Shown here one piece after another: positions 26,735-36,432 of a stretch of DNA of 64,000 bases. This stretch comes from Alitabrizicola rongguiensis (GTDB taxonomy: Bacteria; Pseudomonadota; Alphaproteobacteria; Rhodobacterales; Rhodobacteraceae). A program made the position numbers and the translations under genes. Below the pieces are notes generated by a model. The model was not told the DNA's origin and ran no database searches. It saw only the letters and a list, made by a program, of their open reading frames with translations. Location: positions 372,001 to 436,000 of the forward strand of contig NZ_JAKENF010000003.1 of NCBI RefSeq assembly GCF_021491355.1. The letters run 5' to 3'. How positions within the stretch are numbered: position 1 is the stretch's first letter; the number at the start of each line of letters is the position of its first letter.

Positions 26735-28162
26735 ATGAGCGGCATTCTTATTGTAGACGATGAAAAGGACATTCGCGAACTGATCGGCGATATCCTGCGG
26801 GATGAGGGCTATCAGGTTCGCCTTGCCGGCAACTCGGATGCCTGCATGGCCGAGATCAACGCCGAACCCCCGGCGCTGATGATCCTGGATATCTGGCTCA
26901 AGGACAGCCAGATGGACGGGATCGATATTCTCAAGACCGTGCGCCGGTCGAACCCGGACGTTCCGATCGTCATCATCTCGGGCCATGGGAACATCGAGAT
27001 CGCCGTCGCCGCCATCAAGCAGGGGGCTTACGACTTCATCGAGAAGCCGTTCAACATCGACCAGCTGATGGTCGTCGTTTCGCGGGCGATGGAGACGAGC
27101 CGCCTGCGCCGCGAGAACATCGACCTCCGCCGGCGAGAGGTGACTTCGGCTGAGATGCTGGGAAATTCTCCGGCTTTCAAGGCCTTGAAGGCGCAGCTTG
27201 AGAAGGTGACGAAGTCGAATGGCCGCGTCATGCTGACTGGTCCGGCCGGTTCGGGCAAGGAACTGGCGGCGCGCTTCATCCATGCCCAGTCGAATCGCGC
27301 CTCGGCGCCTTTCGTTTCGGTTTCCTCGGCCACGATCGAGCCCGAACGTATGGAAGAGGTCCTGTTCGGCCGGGAATCGTCCGAACGTGGTATCGAACAG
27401 GGTCTTCTGGAACAGGCCCATGGCGGGGTCGTCTATTTCGACGAGGTCGCCGACATGCCGCTTGGCACCCAGTCGAAGATCCTGCGCGTATTGGTCGAGC
27501 AGCAGTTTGCCCGCGCGGGCGGCACCGACAAGGTGCGTGTCGATCTGCGGGTGATTTCCTCGACCACCCGCGACCTCAAGACCGAGATCGCGTCGGGCCG
27601 CTTCCGGCAAGAGCTGTATGACAGGCTGAACGTGGTGCCGATCACCGTGCCTTCGCTGGAGGACCGGCGCGAGGACATTCCCGAGCTTGCCAGACACTTC
27701 ATCCAGATGTTCCACCGGACGCAGGGCCTGCCTGCGCGCGAGTTGACCTCGGAGGCCGAGGCGATCCTCCAGACCATGCACTGGCCGGGCAACGTCCGGC
27801 AGCTGCGCAATGTGATCGAGCGGGTGTTGATCCTGGGCGAGGGCACCGGCGCGATCGAGGCACGTGAGATGCCGGGACGCGACGACGCGGAAGAAGGCGA
27901 AGGCCGGATCGTGCTGGGCGGCGCCCTGGCGACGTTGCCGCTTCGCGAGGCGCGCGAACTGTTCGAGCGGGAGTATCTGCTGACCCAGATCAACCGTTTC
28001 GGTGGCAACATTAGCCGGACGGCCAGCTTTGTTGGCATGGAACGCTCGGCCCTTCACCGCAAGCTCAAGTCTCTTGGCGTGGTTACCACCTCTAAGGCGG
28101 GCGCGCGGGTGGCGCATCTCGAAGACGAGGACGATCTGGAAGGCGAAGAGCTTGAGGATTGA
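26735..28162 (+). CDS. ntrX: Response regulator NtrX with degenerate GAFTGA loop
   Basis: NtrX is the partner regulator of NtrY. The 475-residue protein has a receiver domain with probable phosphorylation site Asp52 in MILDIWLKDSQMDG. The AAA+ domain has Walker A GPAGSGKE and Walker B VVYFDEVAD, and a Fis-type helix-turn-helix lies near the end (ISRTASFVGMERSALHRKL). Where sigma-54 activators carry GAFTGA, this protein has an unrelated ERGIEQG. It is therefore unlikely to drive sigma-54 polymerase in the classical way. The very acidic C-terminal tail is typical of NtrX in this order. Confidence 0.94.
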   Translation: MSGILIVDDEKDIRELIGDILRDEGYQVRLAGNSDACMAEINAEPPALMILDIWLKDSQMDGIDILKTVRRSNPDVPIVIISGHGNIEIAVAAIKQGAYDFIEKPFNIDQLMVVVSRAMETSRLRRENIDLRRREVTSAEMLGNSPAFKALKAQLEKVTKSNGRVMLTGPAGSGKELAARFIHAQSNRASAPFVSVSSATIEPERMEEVLFGRESSERGIEQGLLEQAHGGVVYFDEVADMPLGTQSKILRVLVEQQFARAGGTDKVRVDLRVISSTTRDLKTEIASGRFRQELYDRLNVVPITVPSLEDRREDIPELARHFIQMFHRTQGLPARELTSEAEAILQTMHWPGNVRQLRNVIERVLILGEGTGAIEAREMPGRDDAEEGEGRIVLGGALATLPLREARELFEREYLLTQINRFGGNISRTASFVGMERSALHRKLKSLGVVTTSKAGARVAHLEDEDDLEGEELED

Positions 28163-28259
28163 TCCTGACGCCCGCGGTGGGCCGCGCGGAATCGACGCGC
28201 ATTGACCCGTCGCGGGCCATCTGCCAAGCAGGAACCGGCAGCCCAACGGGAAGAGCGGC

Positions 28260-29636
28260 ATGAAGGTCATCATCTGCGGCGCCGGCCAGGTCGGCTGGCA
28301 AATCGCGCGGCACCTGTCCGGCGAGAAGAACGACGTGACCGTAGTGGACAGCAACCCCGAACTGGTGCGCCGCGCAACGGATACGCTGGATGTTCAAGGG
28401 GTTACGGGCTATGCCTCATACCCGGACGTGCTCGAGAGGGCCGGGGCGCGCGATGCCGACATGCTGATCGCCGCCACCCATTCCGACGAGGTGAACATGG
28501 TGACCTGCGAGGTCGCCTACGCCCTGTTCAACATTCCTCGGAAGATTGCCCGTCTGCGCGCGCAGAACTATCTCGACTCAGGCTATTCCGATCTCTTCAG
28601 CTCGAAGCACGTCGCTATCGACGTGGTCATCAGCCCCGAGCGCGAGGTGGCCGAGGCGGCCCTTCAGCGTCTGGCGGCCCCATCCGCCTTCGACACCGAA
28701 AGCTTCATGGGGGGCCGGGCGCAGCTCCTCGGGATCGCGCTGGAAGAGGATTGCCCCGTCCTGAACACGCCGCTGCGGCAGTTGTCGGACCTGTTCTCGA
28801 CCCTCAGGGCGATCGTCGTCGGGGTGCGCCGGGAAGATCGTCTGTTCGCTCCTGACCCTGAGGATCAACTGTTCGCCGACGACCAGATCTATGTGTTCAC
28901 GCAGACGGAAGATGTTAACAGAACGCTGGAAATATTTGGAAAGACGACGAAAAAGCAGGAACGGATCGTCATCGTCGGCGGCGGGAATGTGGGCTTGGCC
29001 GTGGCCCGGGCGCTGGAGCAGCGGACAGACCGGGTCAGGGTCAAGATGATCGAACGCGACCGCGAAGTGGCAGAGCGGGCAGCGGACGCGCTGCAACGGA
29101 CCATCGTGCTGAACGGCGACGGGATGGACAGCGATCTGCTGGCCGAGGCCGATGTCGACCGCGCCGATGCGGTTCTGGTCGTGACCGACGACGACAAGAC
29201 CAATCTGCTGGTCGCCGTGCGCGCCAAGGCCGAGGGCTGCCCGATGGCGATCGCGCTGGTCAACGACCCGACGCTTGTGCCGCTGATGGCGCCCCTGGAC
29301 ATCGACGCCTACATCAACCCGCGCGCCACCACCGTGTCTTCGATCCTGCGCCATATCCGCCACGGGCGAGTTCGGGCCATCTATTCGATCGGCGATGCGG
29401 AGGCCGAGGTGATCGAGGCGCAGGTACTGTCGACCTCGCCTCTTGCTGGCAGTCTGATCCGCGACATCGCTTTTCCCGATGGGGTTCTGGTCGGATTGAT
29501 CCTGCGGGGCGACAAGATGCTGAAACCGACGGGGACGCTGCGGATCGAGGACGGCGACGTGATCGCCCTGTTCGCCCTGGCAAAGGACGTGCCAGAGGTC
29601 GAGCGCCTGCTGCAAGTCACCGTCGATTTCTTCTGA
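28260..29636 (+). CDS. trkA: Trk potassium uptake regulator TrkA
   Basis: TrkA is the cytoplasmic NAD-binding gating subunit of Trk potassium channels. The 458-residue protein contains two RCK units, each a Rossmann domain (IICGAGQVGWQIARHL at the start and IVGGGNVGLAVARAL near residue 240) followed by a TrkA-C domain. The second half-repeat and complete length indicate a functional four-domain TrkA. It follows ntrX by about 100 bases and is five bases from trkH, so regulator and channel are made together. Confidence 0.95.
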   Translation: MKVIICGAGQVGWQIARHLSGEKNDVTVVDSNPELVRRATDTLDVQGVTGYASYPDVLERAGARDADMLIAATHSDEVNMVTCEVAYALFNIPRKIARLRAQNYLDSGYSDLFSSKHVAIDVVISPEREVAEAALQRLAAPSAFDTESFMGGRAQLLGIALEEDCPVLNTPLRQLSDLFSTLRAIVVGVRREDRLFAPDPEDQLFADDQIYVFTQTEDVNRTLEIFGKTTKKQERIVIVGGGNVGLAVARALEQRTDRVRVKMIERDREVAERAADALQRTIVLNGDGMDSDLLAEADVDRADAVLVVTDDDKTNLLVAVRAKAEGCPMAIALVNDPTLVPLMAPLDIDAYINPRATTVSSILRHIRHGRVRAIYSIGDAEAEVIEAQVLSTSPLAGSLIRDIAFPDGVLVGLILRGDKMLKPTGTLRIEDGDVIALFALAKDVPEVERLLQVTVDFF

Positions 29637-29641
29637 CGCCG

Positions 29642-31159
29642 ATGCGTCGCCTCAGCGAACTGCCCGTTCTGGTCATCCTCCTCGCCTTTGCGGCGCTGGC
29701 GATGCTTCTGCCGGCGGGGCACGCCATGGTGAATGCCGATTACCGGATCGCCCGCAGCTTCTTCTACGCGGCCGTGCTTTTCCTGTTCCTGACGGCGATG
29801 ATCGCCATCGCGACCGCCAACCGCCGCCCGCGCAACCTGGCGCGCAGCCAGCTTGCGGCAGTGGTGATGGCCTATGTCGTCTTGCCGCCGGTCCTGGCGG
29901 TGCCATTTCACCACGCGGTGCAGAACACGACATTCATGAACGCCTGGTTTGAAATGCTGTCCTGCTTCACCACGACCGGCGCGACCGTCTATGACGACCC
30001 GGCGCGTCTGGCTGGAAGCCTTCATCTATGGCGGGCGCTGGTCGGCTGGCTTGGCGGGTTCTTCGTTCTCCTGTCGGCCATCGCGGTGCTGGCGCCCCTG
30101 AACCTTGGCGGGTTCGAGGTGATGTCGGGCGGCTCGCTCGGGCGGGCCACACCGGGAACACAGCAGATCACCCGGATCGCCGACCCGTCGGAGCGGATCG
30201 TCCGCCATGCGCTGGAGCTGTTTCCGGTCTATGGCGGTCTGACGCTTTTGCTTTGGATCTTGCTTCTGACGGCGGGAGAAACCGGCATCACCGCCCTGAG
30301 CCATGCGATGTCGACCCTGTCGACAAGCGGTGTCTCTCCGCAGCGCGAGTTGAGCGAGGCGCAGTCGGGCCGGTTGGGCGAACTCATGATCTTCCTGTTC
30401 TTCGCCTTTGCGATTTCCCGGCGGGCGCTGTTCACCCGGCTGCCGGCGCGGTTCGATCTGCCCCTGTGGCGCGATCCCGAAGTGCGGATGGCGCTTGTCT
30501 GTATCGCGATGTTGCCGCTGTTCCAGTTCCTTCAGCACTGGACCGGCCGTTACGAGGACGATCAGTCCCGTGACGTTCTTGGGGCGCTGAGGGCGCTCTG
30601 GGGAACGCTGTTCACGACGCTGTCCTTCCTGACGACGACAGGCTTCGTGTCGGAAGACTGGCAGGCGGCGCGGCTTTGGGCCGGGCCCGGATCTTCGGGG
30701 CTTGTTCTTGTGGGCCTCGCGCTGATTGGCGGCGGTGTGGCGACAGCGGCGGGCGGTGTAAAGCTCTTGCGGGTCTATGCATTGTTCAAGCATGGCCAGC
30801 ATGAGCTTGACCGGATGATCCTGCCGCATGTCGTGGGGGGGGAGGGTCCGGTGGCGCGGCGGCTTCGTGGCGAAGGGGCCTATGTCGCCTGGATCTTCTT
30901 CATGCTCTTCGCGATGTCGATCGCGGTGACGATGGCGCTGCTGACCATGAGCGGGCTCGAATTCGAGCCGGCGATGATCTTTACCGTTGCGGCGCTTTCG
31001 ACGACCGGCCCTCTGGCGCAGGTTGGTGCAGATGCGCCGCTCAGTTACGCCCTGCTTGATCCCGAAGCCAAGCTCATCCTCGCCGCTGCGATGATTGTGG
31101 GGCGGCTCGAGACGCTGGCGATCCTTGCGCTCCTGATCCCGGACAATTGGCGGCGCTAG
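29642..31159 (+). CDS. trkH: Potassium uptake channel TrkH/TrkG
   Basis: This 505-residue integral membrane protein is the ion-conducting subunit of the Trk system. Its four pore loops are visible as filter-like segments: [29 protein letters not shown] and [13 protein letters not shown]. The glycine-rich [18 protein letters not shown] precedes a late helix as in TrkH. Hydrophobic helices run throughout. Its partner trkA lies just upstream. In Rhodobacterales these two genes regularly sit between ntrYX and hfq. Confidence 0.93.
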   Translation: MRRLSELPVLVILLAFAALAMLLPAGHAMVNADYRIARSFFYAAVLFLFLTAMIAIATANRRPRNLARSQLAAVVMAYVVLPPVLAVPFHHAVQNTTFMNAWFEMLSCFTTTGATVYDDPARLAGSLHLWRALVGWLGGFFVLLSAIAVLAPLNLGGFEVMSGGSLGRATPGTQQITRIADPSERIVRHALELFPVYGGLTLLLWILLLTAGETGITALSHAMSTLSTSGVSPQRELSEAQSGRLGELMIFLFFAFAISRRALFTRLPARFDLPLWRDPEVRMALVCIAMLPLFQFLQHWTGRYEDDQSRDVLGALRALWGTLFTTLSFLTTTGFVSEDWQAARLWAGPGSSGLVLVGLALIGGGVATAAGGVKLLRVYALFKHGQHELDRMILPHVVGGEGPVARRLRGEGAYVAWIFFMLFAMSIAVTMALLTMSGLEFEPAMIFTVAALSTTGPLAQVGADAPLSYALLDPEAKLILAAAMIVGRLETLAILALLIPDNWRR

Positions 31160-31308
31160 CAGGACACAGCAGCGATAAAGCGCTGTTTTGGGGCTGGAAA
31201 CCGAATCTTTCACGCATCATACTTGGTTCTGTCATCATCGGGTGCCGAGCCGGCGGCCGGGACGGGCAACAAAAAAAGCAAACGGACACAAAAGGACTGA
31301 AGAATCCT

Positions 31309-31542
31309 ATGGCTGCCGATAAACAGAATTTGCAGGACGCATTTCTCAATCATGTGCGTAAGGCGAAGGTTCCGGTGACGATCTTCCTCATCAACGGGGT
31401 GAAACTGCAGGGCGTGATCACCTGGTTTGACAATTTCTGCGTCCTCCTGCGCCGCGATGGCCAGTCGCAGCTGGTTTACAAGCACGCGATCTCGACGATC
31501 ATGCCGGGCGCCCCGATCAACCTGTACGAGGGCGAAGACTGA
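31309..31542 (+). CDS. hfq: RNA chaperone Hfq
   Basis: Hfq forms a hexameric ring that binds small RNAs and mRNAs. The 77-residue protein is the short form usual in alphaproteobacteria. It shows the Sm1 motif with [20 protein letters not shown] and the Sm2 region ending [12 protein letters not shown]. The ATG at 31309 is where family similarity begins; AAGGA lies 12 bases upstream, a rather long spacing. The 150 bases between trkH and hfq probably carry an extra promoter. The stop overlaps the proposed hflX start. Confidence 0.96.
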   Translation: MAADKQNLQDAFLNHVRKAKVPVTIFLINGVKLQGVITWFDNFCVLLRRDGQSQLVYKHAISTIMPGAPINLYEGED

Positions 31543-32825
31543 GCGCGTCCGAAGACGACAGGGCGCCGGGCCCGACCCGCGCCTTTGTCCTGCATCCCGA
31601 TCTTAAGGGCGAAAAGACCCGCCGCCTGCCAGAGCACGGTCTGGCCGAGGCCGTGTCGCTTGCGGCGGCGCTTCCGGAGATGGACGTGCTGGGCGCCGAG
31701 GTCGTACGTGTGTCGCGCGTGGCACCCGGAACGCTGTTCGGCTCCGGTAAGGTCGAGGAGTTGAAGGCGCGATTCAAGGAGCTGGAGATTGGCCTTGTGC
31801 TGGTCGACGGGCCGGTAAGTCCGGTGCAGCAGCGCAACCTCGAGAAGGAATGGGGCTGCAAACTGCTCGACCGGACCGGGCTGATCCTCGAGATCTTCGC
31901 CGACCGGGCGCGGACCCGTGAGGGCGTCCTGCAGGTGGAGCTTGCGGCGCTGAGCTATCAGCGGACGCGGCTGGTCCGGGCCTGGACCCACCTCGAGCGA
32001 CAGCGCGGCGGTTTCGGCTTTGTCGGCGGCCCCGGCGAGACGCAGATCGAATCCGACCGCCGGGCGATCGACGACCAGGTGGTGAAGCTCAAGCGCCAGC
32101 TCGAACGTGTTGTCAAGACGCGCGAGTTGCACCGCGCGGCGCGGCGCAAGGTGCCGTTCCCGGTCGTGGCGCTGGTCGGCTATACCAACGCCGGCAAATC
32201 GACGCTCTTCAACCGCATGACCGGAGCCGAGGTGCTGGCCAAGGACATGCTCTTTGCCACGCTCGACCCGACGATGCGCGGCGTGGTGCTGCCCTCGGGG
32301 CGCAAGGTGATCTTGTCGGACACCGTGGGTTTCATCAGTGATTTGCCGACGCAACTGGTCGCCGCCTTCCGCGCCACGCTGGAAGAGGTGCTGGAGGCGG
32401 ACCTGATCCTTCATGTCCGCGACATCAGCCACCCAGAGACCGAGGAACAGGCGGCGGATGTGAACGACATTCTCGCGAGCCTCGGCGTGGCCGAGACGAC
32501 GCCGCGCTTCGAAGTCTGGAACAAGCTTGACTTGCTGCCGGAGGACCGGCGTGAGGCGCTGGTGGTGCAGGCCGCGCGCAGCCCGGAGATCTTTGCGCTG
32601 TCGGCGCTGACGGGCGAGGGATTGCCCCGACTGCTGGAGGCGATTTCCGAGGCGTTCGAGGAGGAGAAGACCGAGCGTGTCCTGACGCTCGGCTTCGAGG
32701 ACGGGCAGCGGCGGGCCTGGCTGCACGAGCAGGGTGTGGTCGAGAACGAGACGCAGGGTGACGACGGCTATCGCCTGACCGTGCGCTGGACGGCGCGTCA
32801 GGAAAAGCGCTTCCGCGAATTGTGA
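31539..32825 (+). CDS. hflX: Ribosome-associated GTPase HflX, proposed CTG start
   Basis: HflX is a GTPase that splits stalled ribosomes. The GTP-binding domain has [11 protein letters not shown] (G1), [11 protein letters not shown] (G3) and WNKLDLL (G4). The N-terminal domain includes [12 protein letters not shown] and [25 protein letters not shown]. The first conventional start in frame is GTG at 31653, but the frame is open and coding-like upstream ([20 protein letters not shown], then [13 protein letters not shown]), which matches the usual HflX N-terminus. No ATG, GTG or TTG exists there. A CTG at 31539 overlaps the hfq stop as CTGA, with GAGGG 7-11 bases upstream, so I propose it as the start (428 residues). 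Product certain, start inferred. Confidence 0.85.
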   Translation: MSASEDDRAPGPTRAFVLHPDLKGEKTRRLPEHGLAEAVSLAAALPEMDVLGAEVVRVSRVAPGTLFGSGKVEELKARFKELEIGLVLVDGPVSPVQQRNLEKEWGCKLLDRTGLILEIFADRARTREGVLQVELAALSYQRTRLVRAWTHLERQRGGFGFVGGPGETQIESDRRAIDDQVVKLKRQLERVVKTRELHRAARRKVPFPVVALVGYTNAGKSTLFNRMTGAEVLAKDMLFATLDPTMRGVVLPSGRKVILSDTVGFISDLPTQLVAAFRATLEEVLEADLILHVRDISHPETEEQAADVNDILASLGVAETTPRFEVWNKLDLLPEDRREALVVQAARSPEIFALSALTGEGLPRLLEAISEAFEEEKTERVLTLGFEDGQRRAWLHEQGVVENETQGDDGYRLTVRWTARQEKRFREL

Positions 32826-32834
32826 GGGTGGAAA

Positions 32835-32892
32835 GGGGGGCTTTCTGCCCCCCGTCGCGGCCGATGGCCGCGACTCCCCCCGAGGATATTTC
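32835..32892. repeat. Double-hairpin intergenic element with GAGGATATTT tail
   Basis: Two perfect hairpins follow hflX: GGGGGGC/GCCCCCC (32835-32841, 32847-32853) and GTCGCGGCC/GGCCGCGAC (32854-32862, 32866-32874). They are followed at once by TCCCCCCGAGGATATTT. I recall similar G/C hairpins plus CCCGAGGATATTT at many Rhodobacteraceae gene ends, but only one copy is in this window. It lies between the convergent hflX and GNAT genes and could act as a bidirectional 3' end. Confidence 0.6.
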
Positions 32893-32911
32893 CGAACAGA
32901 AGAAACGAGGG

Positions 32912-33844
32912 TCAGCGGTTGCGCGCGGACAAGGCACGCAATGCGGCAAGGGCCTGGTCGGCGCGATCCTCGGGGACGAAGAGATGGTCGTGATGGAAGC
33001 CCGACACGGGATTGACGCCCATGCCAAGCTTCGCGAGTTCCGCGGTGATTGCAGCCAGGAAGCCGATGGCCTGAAGCGATGAGGTCACATTGAGCGTGAT
33101 CATCCGGCAGGGGAACACGGCATCCAGCGCCAGCCTGGCGGCCTCCTCTGGCGTGAGGATCAGGGTCGTGCCTTCGGCTTCGCGGAAGCGCATCAGCGCA
33201 TCGGCTGCCGCGATCTTCGCCGCATCGGTCGTGGTCGCAAAGACGTAGCGCCCCGGCTTCAGCTCTGGTTCCATGCCGGCGATCAGCGTTGACAGGTCGA
33301 CAATTCCCGGCGCGTTGGGGCGGTCGAGCGCAAAGTAGACGCTGTCGCACCATTCGTCGCGCCATTGCATCGTCCGTTCGGCGCGGTGCGTCTCGACGAA
33401 GCCGAGACGTGTCAGGAGGCCGATCGAGGCGGCATTGCGGGGGTCGGCCTCGGCGACCAGGCGCGGGATGGGGTGGCGGGCGAAGAGATGTGCGATCATC
33501 GCCTCCATCGCCTCGCGCATCAGGCCCTGCCCATGGTACTCGGTGGCGATCAGGAAGCCGACCTCGGGCAGTTTCCAGGCGCCGGCCTTGCCGATGACGC
33601 GGCCCTGATACTCGATCAGGAAATCGTCGCTGTCAGTGGGTTCGCCGCGGGCGAGGGCTGCATCGCTGGCCTCGCCTGCGGCCACCATCCCGTCAAGCCA
33701 GGCGCAGGTCTGCTCGATCGTCTCGTGCTCTGGTGTGGACCAGTAGCGCATCAGGCGCGGGTTGGAGAGAAGCGCGTGCACAGCCGTCAGGTCGCCCTTG
33801 CGGGCGCGGCGGAGTGTCAGGCGCGGTGTGCGGATCTGGGTCAT
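32912..33844 (-). CDS. GNAT acetyltransferase fused to an ACT-type domain
   Basis: The 310-residue protein joins two recognisable halves. Residues 1 to about 165 are a RimJ/RimL-type GNAT acetyltransferase: TPRLTLRRARKGDL opens it, ATEYHGQGLMREAMEAM binds acetyl-CoA, and RNAASIGLLTRLGFVE closes it. Residues about 178-310 match the ACT-like DUF2241 family, normally a separate protein of about 130 residues: DLSTLIAGMEPELKPGRYVF, then FPCRMITLNVTSSLQAIGFLAA and VSGFHHDHLFVPEDRA. ACT domains often bind amino acids, so the fused domain might sense or present a substrate, but this is inference. Its ATG overlaps the stop of the acylase gene upstream as ATGA. Confidence 0.85.
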   Translation of the reverse strand: MTQIRTPRLTLRRARKGDLTAVHALLSNPRLMRYWSTPEHETIEQTCAWLDGMVAAGEASDAALARGEPTDSDDFLIEYQGRVIGKAGAWKLPEVGFLIATEYHGQGLMREAMEAMIAHLFARHPIPRLVAEADPRNAASIGLLTRLGFVETHRAERTMQWRDEWCDSVYFALDRPNAPGIVDLSTLIAGMEPELKPGRYVFATTTDAAKIAAADALMRFREAEGTTLILTPEEAARLALDAVFPCRMITLNVTSSLQAIGFLAAITAELAKLGMGVNPVSGFHHDHLFVPEDRADQALAALRALSARNR

Positions 33845-36303
33845 TGCGGCGTCAGCGTCGTGATGCCGACCGCCGCGGCGCGGGCCAGCGCCGGGTCAAG
33901 CGACATGGGTGTGTATTCGCCGCGCCGCCAGAGTTCGCCCAGATCATCGTAATAGCGGCTGAGCGGATGGCCTGACTGTCCGGTCGAGATGATGAAGACT
34001 GAACTGTCGGGATCGGCGAAGTCATAGACACCGCGATAGCCGGCGCCCGCGACGTTGACGAAGGGATTGGCCCCCTTGCCGCTGGTCATGCCGCGCATCA
34101 GCGTGTCGTCGTCGCCGCTGGTCGACTGGCGGATGTTGACGAGATGGCGCAGCACCGGGATCTGGCCAAGCACCGGATGGTCCTGATGCGCCTCATGCGC
34201 GTCCCCCCACCGCCAGCTTTCGATGCCGGAGCCGTAGCGGTCTGTCAGCGAGACGAGGGCATCGTCCAGCGCCATGCGGGCGATGTCGGTGCAGCTTTCG
34301 GTGGGCGAGGACTGGATGATGTCGCACCAGGCCGAGGCGCCGTCGATGTTGCGGTAAACCCGCTCGATGAAAACCGGATCGACATGGGTGAACTTGTCGG
34401 CGAGCGGGCCGAGGTCGTCGCGGATCAGCCGGTCCTGCAGCGCCCGCATCCAGGCGGCGTAGATCAGGGGTTCGGGCAGGTGTTCGTTCATCTCGCCGTT
34501 CCAGGCCGCGAGCATCTTCAGCGCCTGCTGGCGGCGGCCCTCGGGCGTTTCTGCGGGCGCGGCCTCGCCGGTGAACCACAGATCGGCGCCGACCAGCGGC
34601 AGCAGCGTCCGCGCAGCGCTCGAGACGGTATCAAGCTGTGCCTCGATGAAGCTTTCGCGGGTATGGACCTCGCGCGATTGCATGAGCTTCAGCCAGCGCT
34701 GGATGCGTTCGGTATCGCCCCAGTCGTAGGAGACATGGCGCGGGAAGGGCGCGTCCGTGATCTTGTTGTTGGTATTGCCGAGGATGCCCGATCTCGGGTT
34801 CAGGAATCGCGGGTTGTCGGCATAGGGAAAAAAGCCCTGCCAGCGGTTCTCGGCCAGCCAGCCGGGGGTGGGCATCCGCCCGAGGCTCTGGTTCTTCGGG
34901 TCGCGGATCGGCATCCTGCCGACAAGCTGCATGGCGATGCCGTCCTTGTCGGCCAGCATCAGGTTCTGCGATGGCGCGATGAAAAGTTCGCCTGCCGCGA
35001 TGCCCTGCTCGATGGTCTTTGCGCCCATGAGCCGGATGGCGGCACTCATCGAGGTGTCGTTGGCGGCGAGCGCGGTCCAGGATACCGAGGCGACATGGCC
35101 GGGCGGAGTGATCCCGGCGAGGTCGAAATGCGTGCCAGGCAGGACAGGGCCGTTCTCGGTCCAGCGCAGCGTCAGCGTGACGGGGGGCGCATCCTTGATG
35201 GTCAGGATCGAGCGGCGGGTCTCGAACGGCTTCCAGCCCTCGGGGGTGAGGTACTCCTCGGGATTGTCGGGGTTCAGCTTTTCGATATGGACGTCCTGGT
35301 CGTCGAGGTAGGACGATGTCAGGCCCCATCCGAGCGCCTCGGACCGCCCGAGGATCACGGCGGGAATACCTGGGATCGTGGCCCCGATCACGCCCCCTGA
35401 TTGCAGCTCCAGCCGGGCAAGATACCAGGTGGTCGGCGCCGTGAACTCGAGATGCGGATCGTTGGCCAGAAGTGTTCCACCCGCGGCCGAGCGGGAGGGT
35501 GCGGCTGCCCAGGCGTTCGACGCGCCGCCTTGCCCACGCTCGGGGAAAGGCGAGTAGGGGTCGGCGGCGGCGACCTTGGCGGCGGACATTCCCGGCACCG
35601 GGCCGGGCATCAGGCTGGCGTAGTCGGGCAGGGCGGCGATCGGCTGCTGGGGGTCGTCGGGCAGTATGTCGCGAACCTGCTTGTCGGTCAGGACAAGCGA
35701 CGTCTCGGCGCGCAGCACCTCGTCCTGCAGATGTGTGGCAAGCTGCAGCGACATGAGCTTCAGGATCGCGATCGAATCCGCAGGCTGCCAGGCGGCGATT
35801 TCCGGTTCGAACAGGAAGAATTCCGGCGCGCCGCGGCCACGGGCGCCGTTGTTGACCTCTTCGATCCAGGCGTTCACCCCGCGGGCATAGGCTTCGAGCG
35901 CGCGTTTCGTGGGTTCGTCCTGCGCGTCGACCGAGCGCAGCGCGAGTTCGTAGATGTCGAAGCGGCGGATCAGCTCGTCAGTGGACTGGGTGCGCGGGCC
36001 GAAGAGTTCGGACAGGCGGCCCTGGGCCGTGCGGCGCAGCATGGTCATCTGCCAGAGCCGGTCCTGCGCATGGGCGAAGCCGAGGGCGAAGAACACGTCC
36101 TCGTCGGTCTTTCCGAAGATATGGGGGACGTTCGCGTTGTTGCGGACGATCTCGACCGGGGCGGAAAGTCCCGCCTCCGTGAAGCTTGCGTTGTAGTCCG
36201 GCAGCGAGCGGGTCAGGAAGTAATAGAGGATCGCCAGCGCCAGAAGCGACAGCACGACCAGGCCAGTGAACAGGCGAAGGAGCCAGCGGAAAGCGATGAT
36301 CAT
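33841..36303 (-). CDS. Penicillin acylase family protein (Ntn hydrolase)
   Basis: The 820-residue protein is a penicillin-acylase/AHL-acylase-type N-terminal nucleophile hydrolase. It has an N-terminal membrane anchor or signal (residues 5-30) and an alpha region with GFAHAQDRLWQM near residue 75. The probable autoprocessing site is before Ser262 in GGASNAWAAAPS. The beta subunit carries LLANDPHLEF, GNTNNKITDAPFPRHV and the late EAHQDHPVLG. Substrates in the family include beta-lactams and acyl-homoserine lactones; which one applies is unknown. It precedes the GNAT-ACT gene with a four-base overlap. Confidence 0.9.
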   Translation of the reverse strand: MIIAFRWLLRLFTGLVVLSLLALAILYYFLTRSLPDYNASFTEAGLSAPVEIVRNNANVPHIFGKTDEDVFFALGFAHAQDRLWQMTMLRRTAQGRLSELFGPRTQSTDELIRRFDIYELALRSVDAQDEPTKRALEAYARGVNAWIEEVNNGARGRGAPEFFLFEPEIAAWQPADSIAILKLMSLQLATHLQDEVLRAETSLVLTDKQVRDILPDDPQQPIAALPDYASLMPGPVPGMSAAKVAAADPYSPFPERGQGGASNAWAAAPSRSAAGGTLLANDPHLEFTAPTTWYLARLELQSGGVIGATIPGIPAVILGRSEALGWGLTSSYLDDQDVHIEKLNPDNPEEYLTPEGWKPFETRRSILTIKDAPPVTLTLRWTENGPVLPGTHFDLAGITPPGHVASVSWTALAANDTSMSAAIRLMGAKTIEQGIAAGELFIAPSQNLMLADKDGIAMQLVGRMPIRDPKNQSLGRMPTPGWLAENRWQGFFPYADNPRFLNPRSGILGNTNNKITDAPFPRHVSYDWGDTERIQRWLKLMQSREVHTRESFIEAQLDTVSSAARTLLPLVGADLWFTGEAAPAETPEGRRQQALKMLAAWNGEMNEHLPEPLIYAAWMRALQDRLIRDDLGPLADKFTHVDPVFIERVYRNIDGASAWCDIIQSSPTESCTDIARMALDDALVSLTDRYGSGIESWRWGDAHEAHQDHPVLGQIPVLRHLVNIRQSTSGDDDTLMRGMTSGKGANPFVNVAGAGYRGVYDFADPDSSVFIISTGQSGHPLSRYYDDLGELWRRGEYTPMSLDPALARAAAVGITTLTPQ

Positions 36304-36432
36304 CAGAAGCTTCGAAGGCGGGGTCTGGGACCGGTGGGACCTTGACGGGCAAAGATTAGGCGGTTCCTAGTGCATCCGTCCGGGCATGGCAATGAAGCCG
36401 GGGCAATACCAACGCGGACGTGAGGGGATCAG

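Noticed and set aside
26279-28354. 691-residue minus-strand open frame opposite ntrX
   Set aside because: It is antisense to a certain gene, has His/Arg/Gln-rich composition typical of reverse-frame shadows in high-GC DNA, and no family features.
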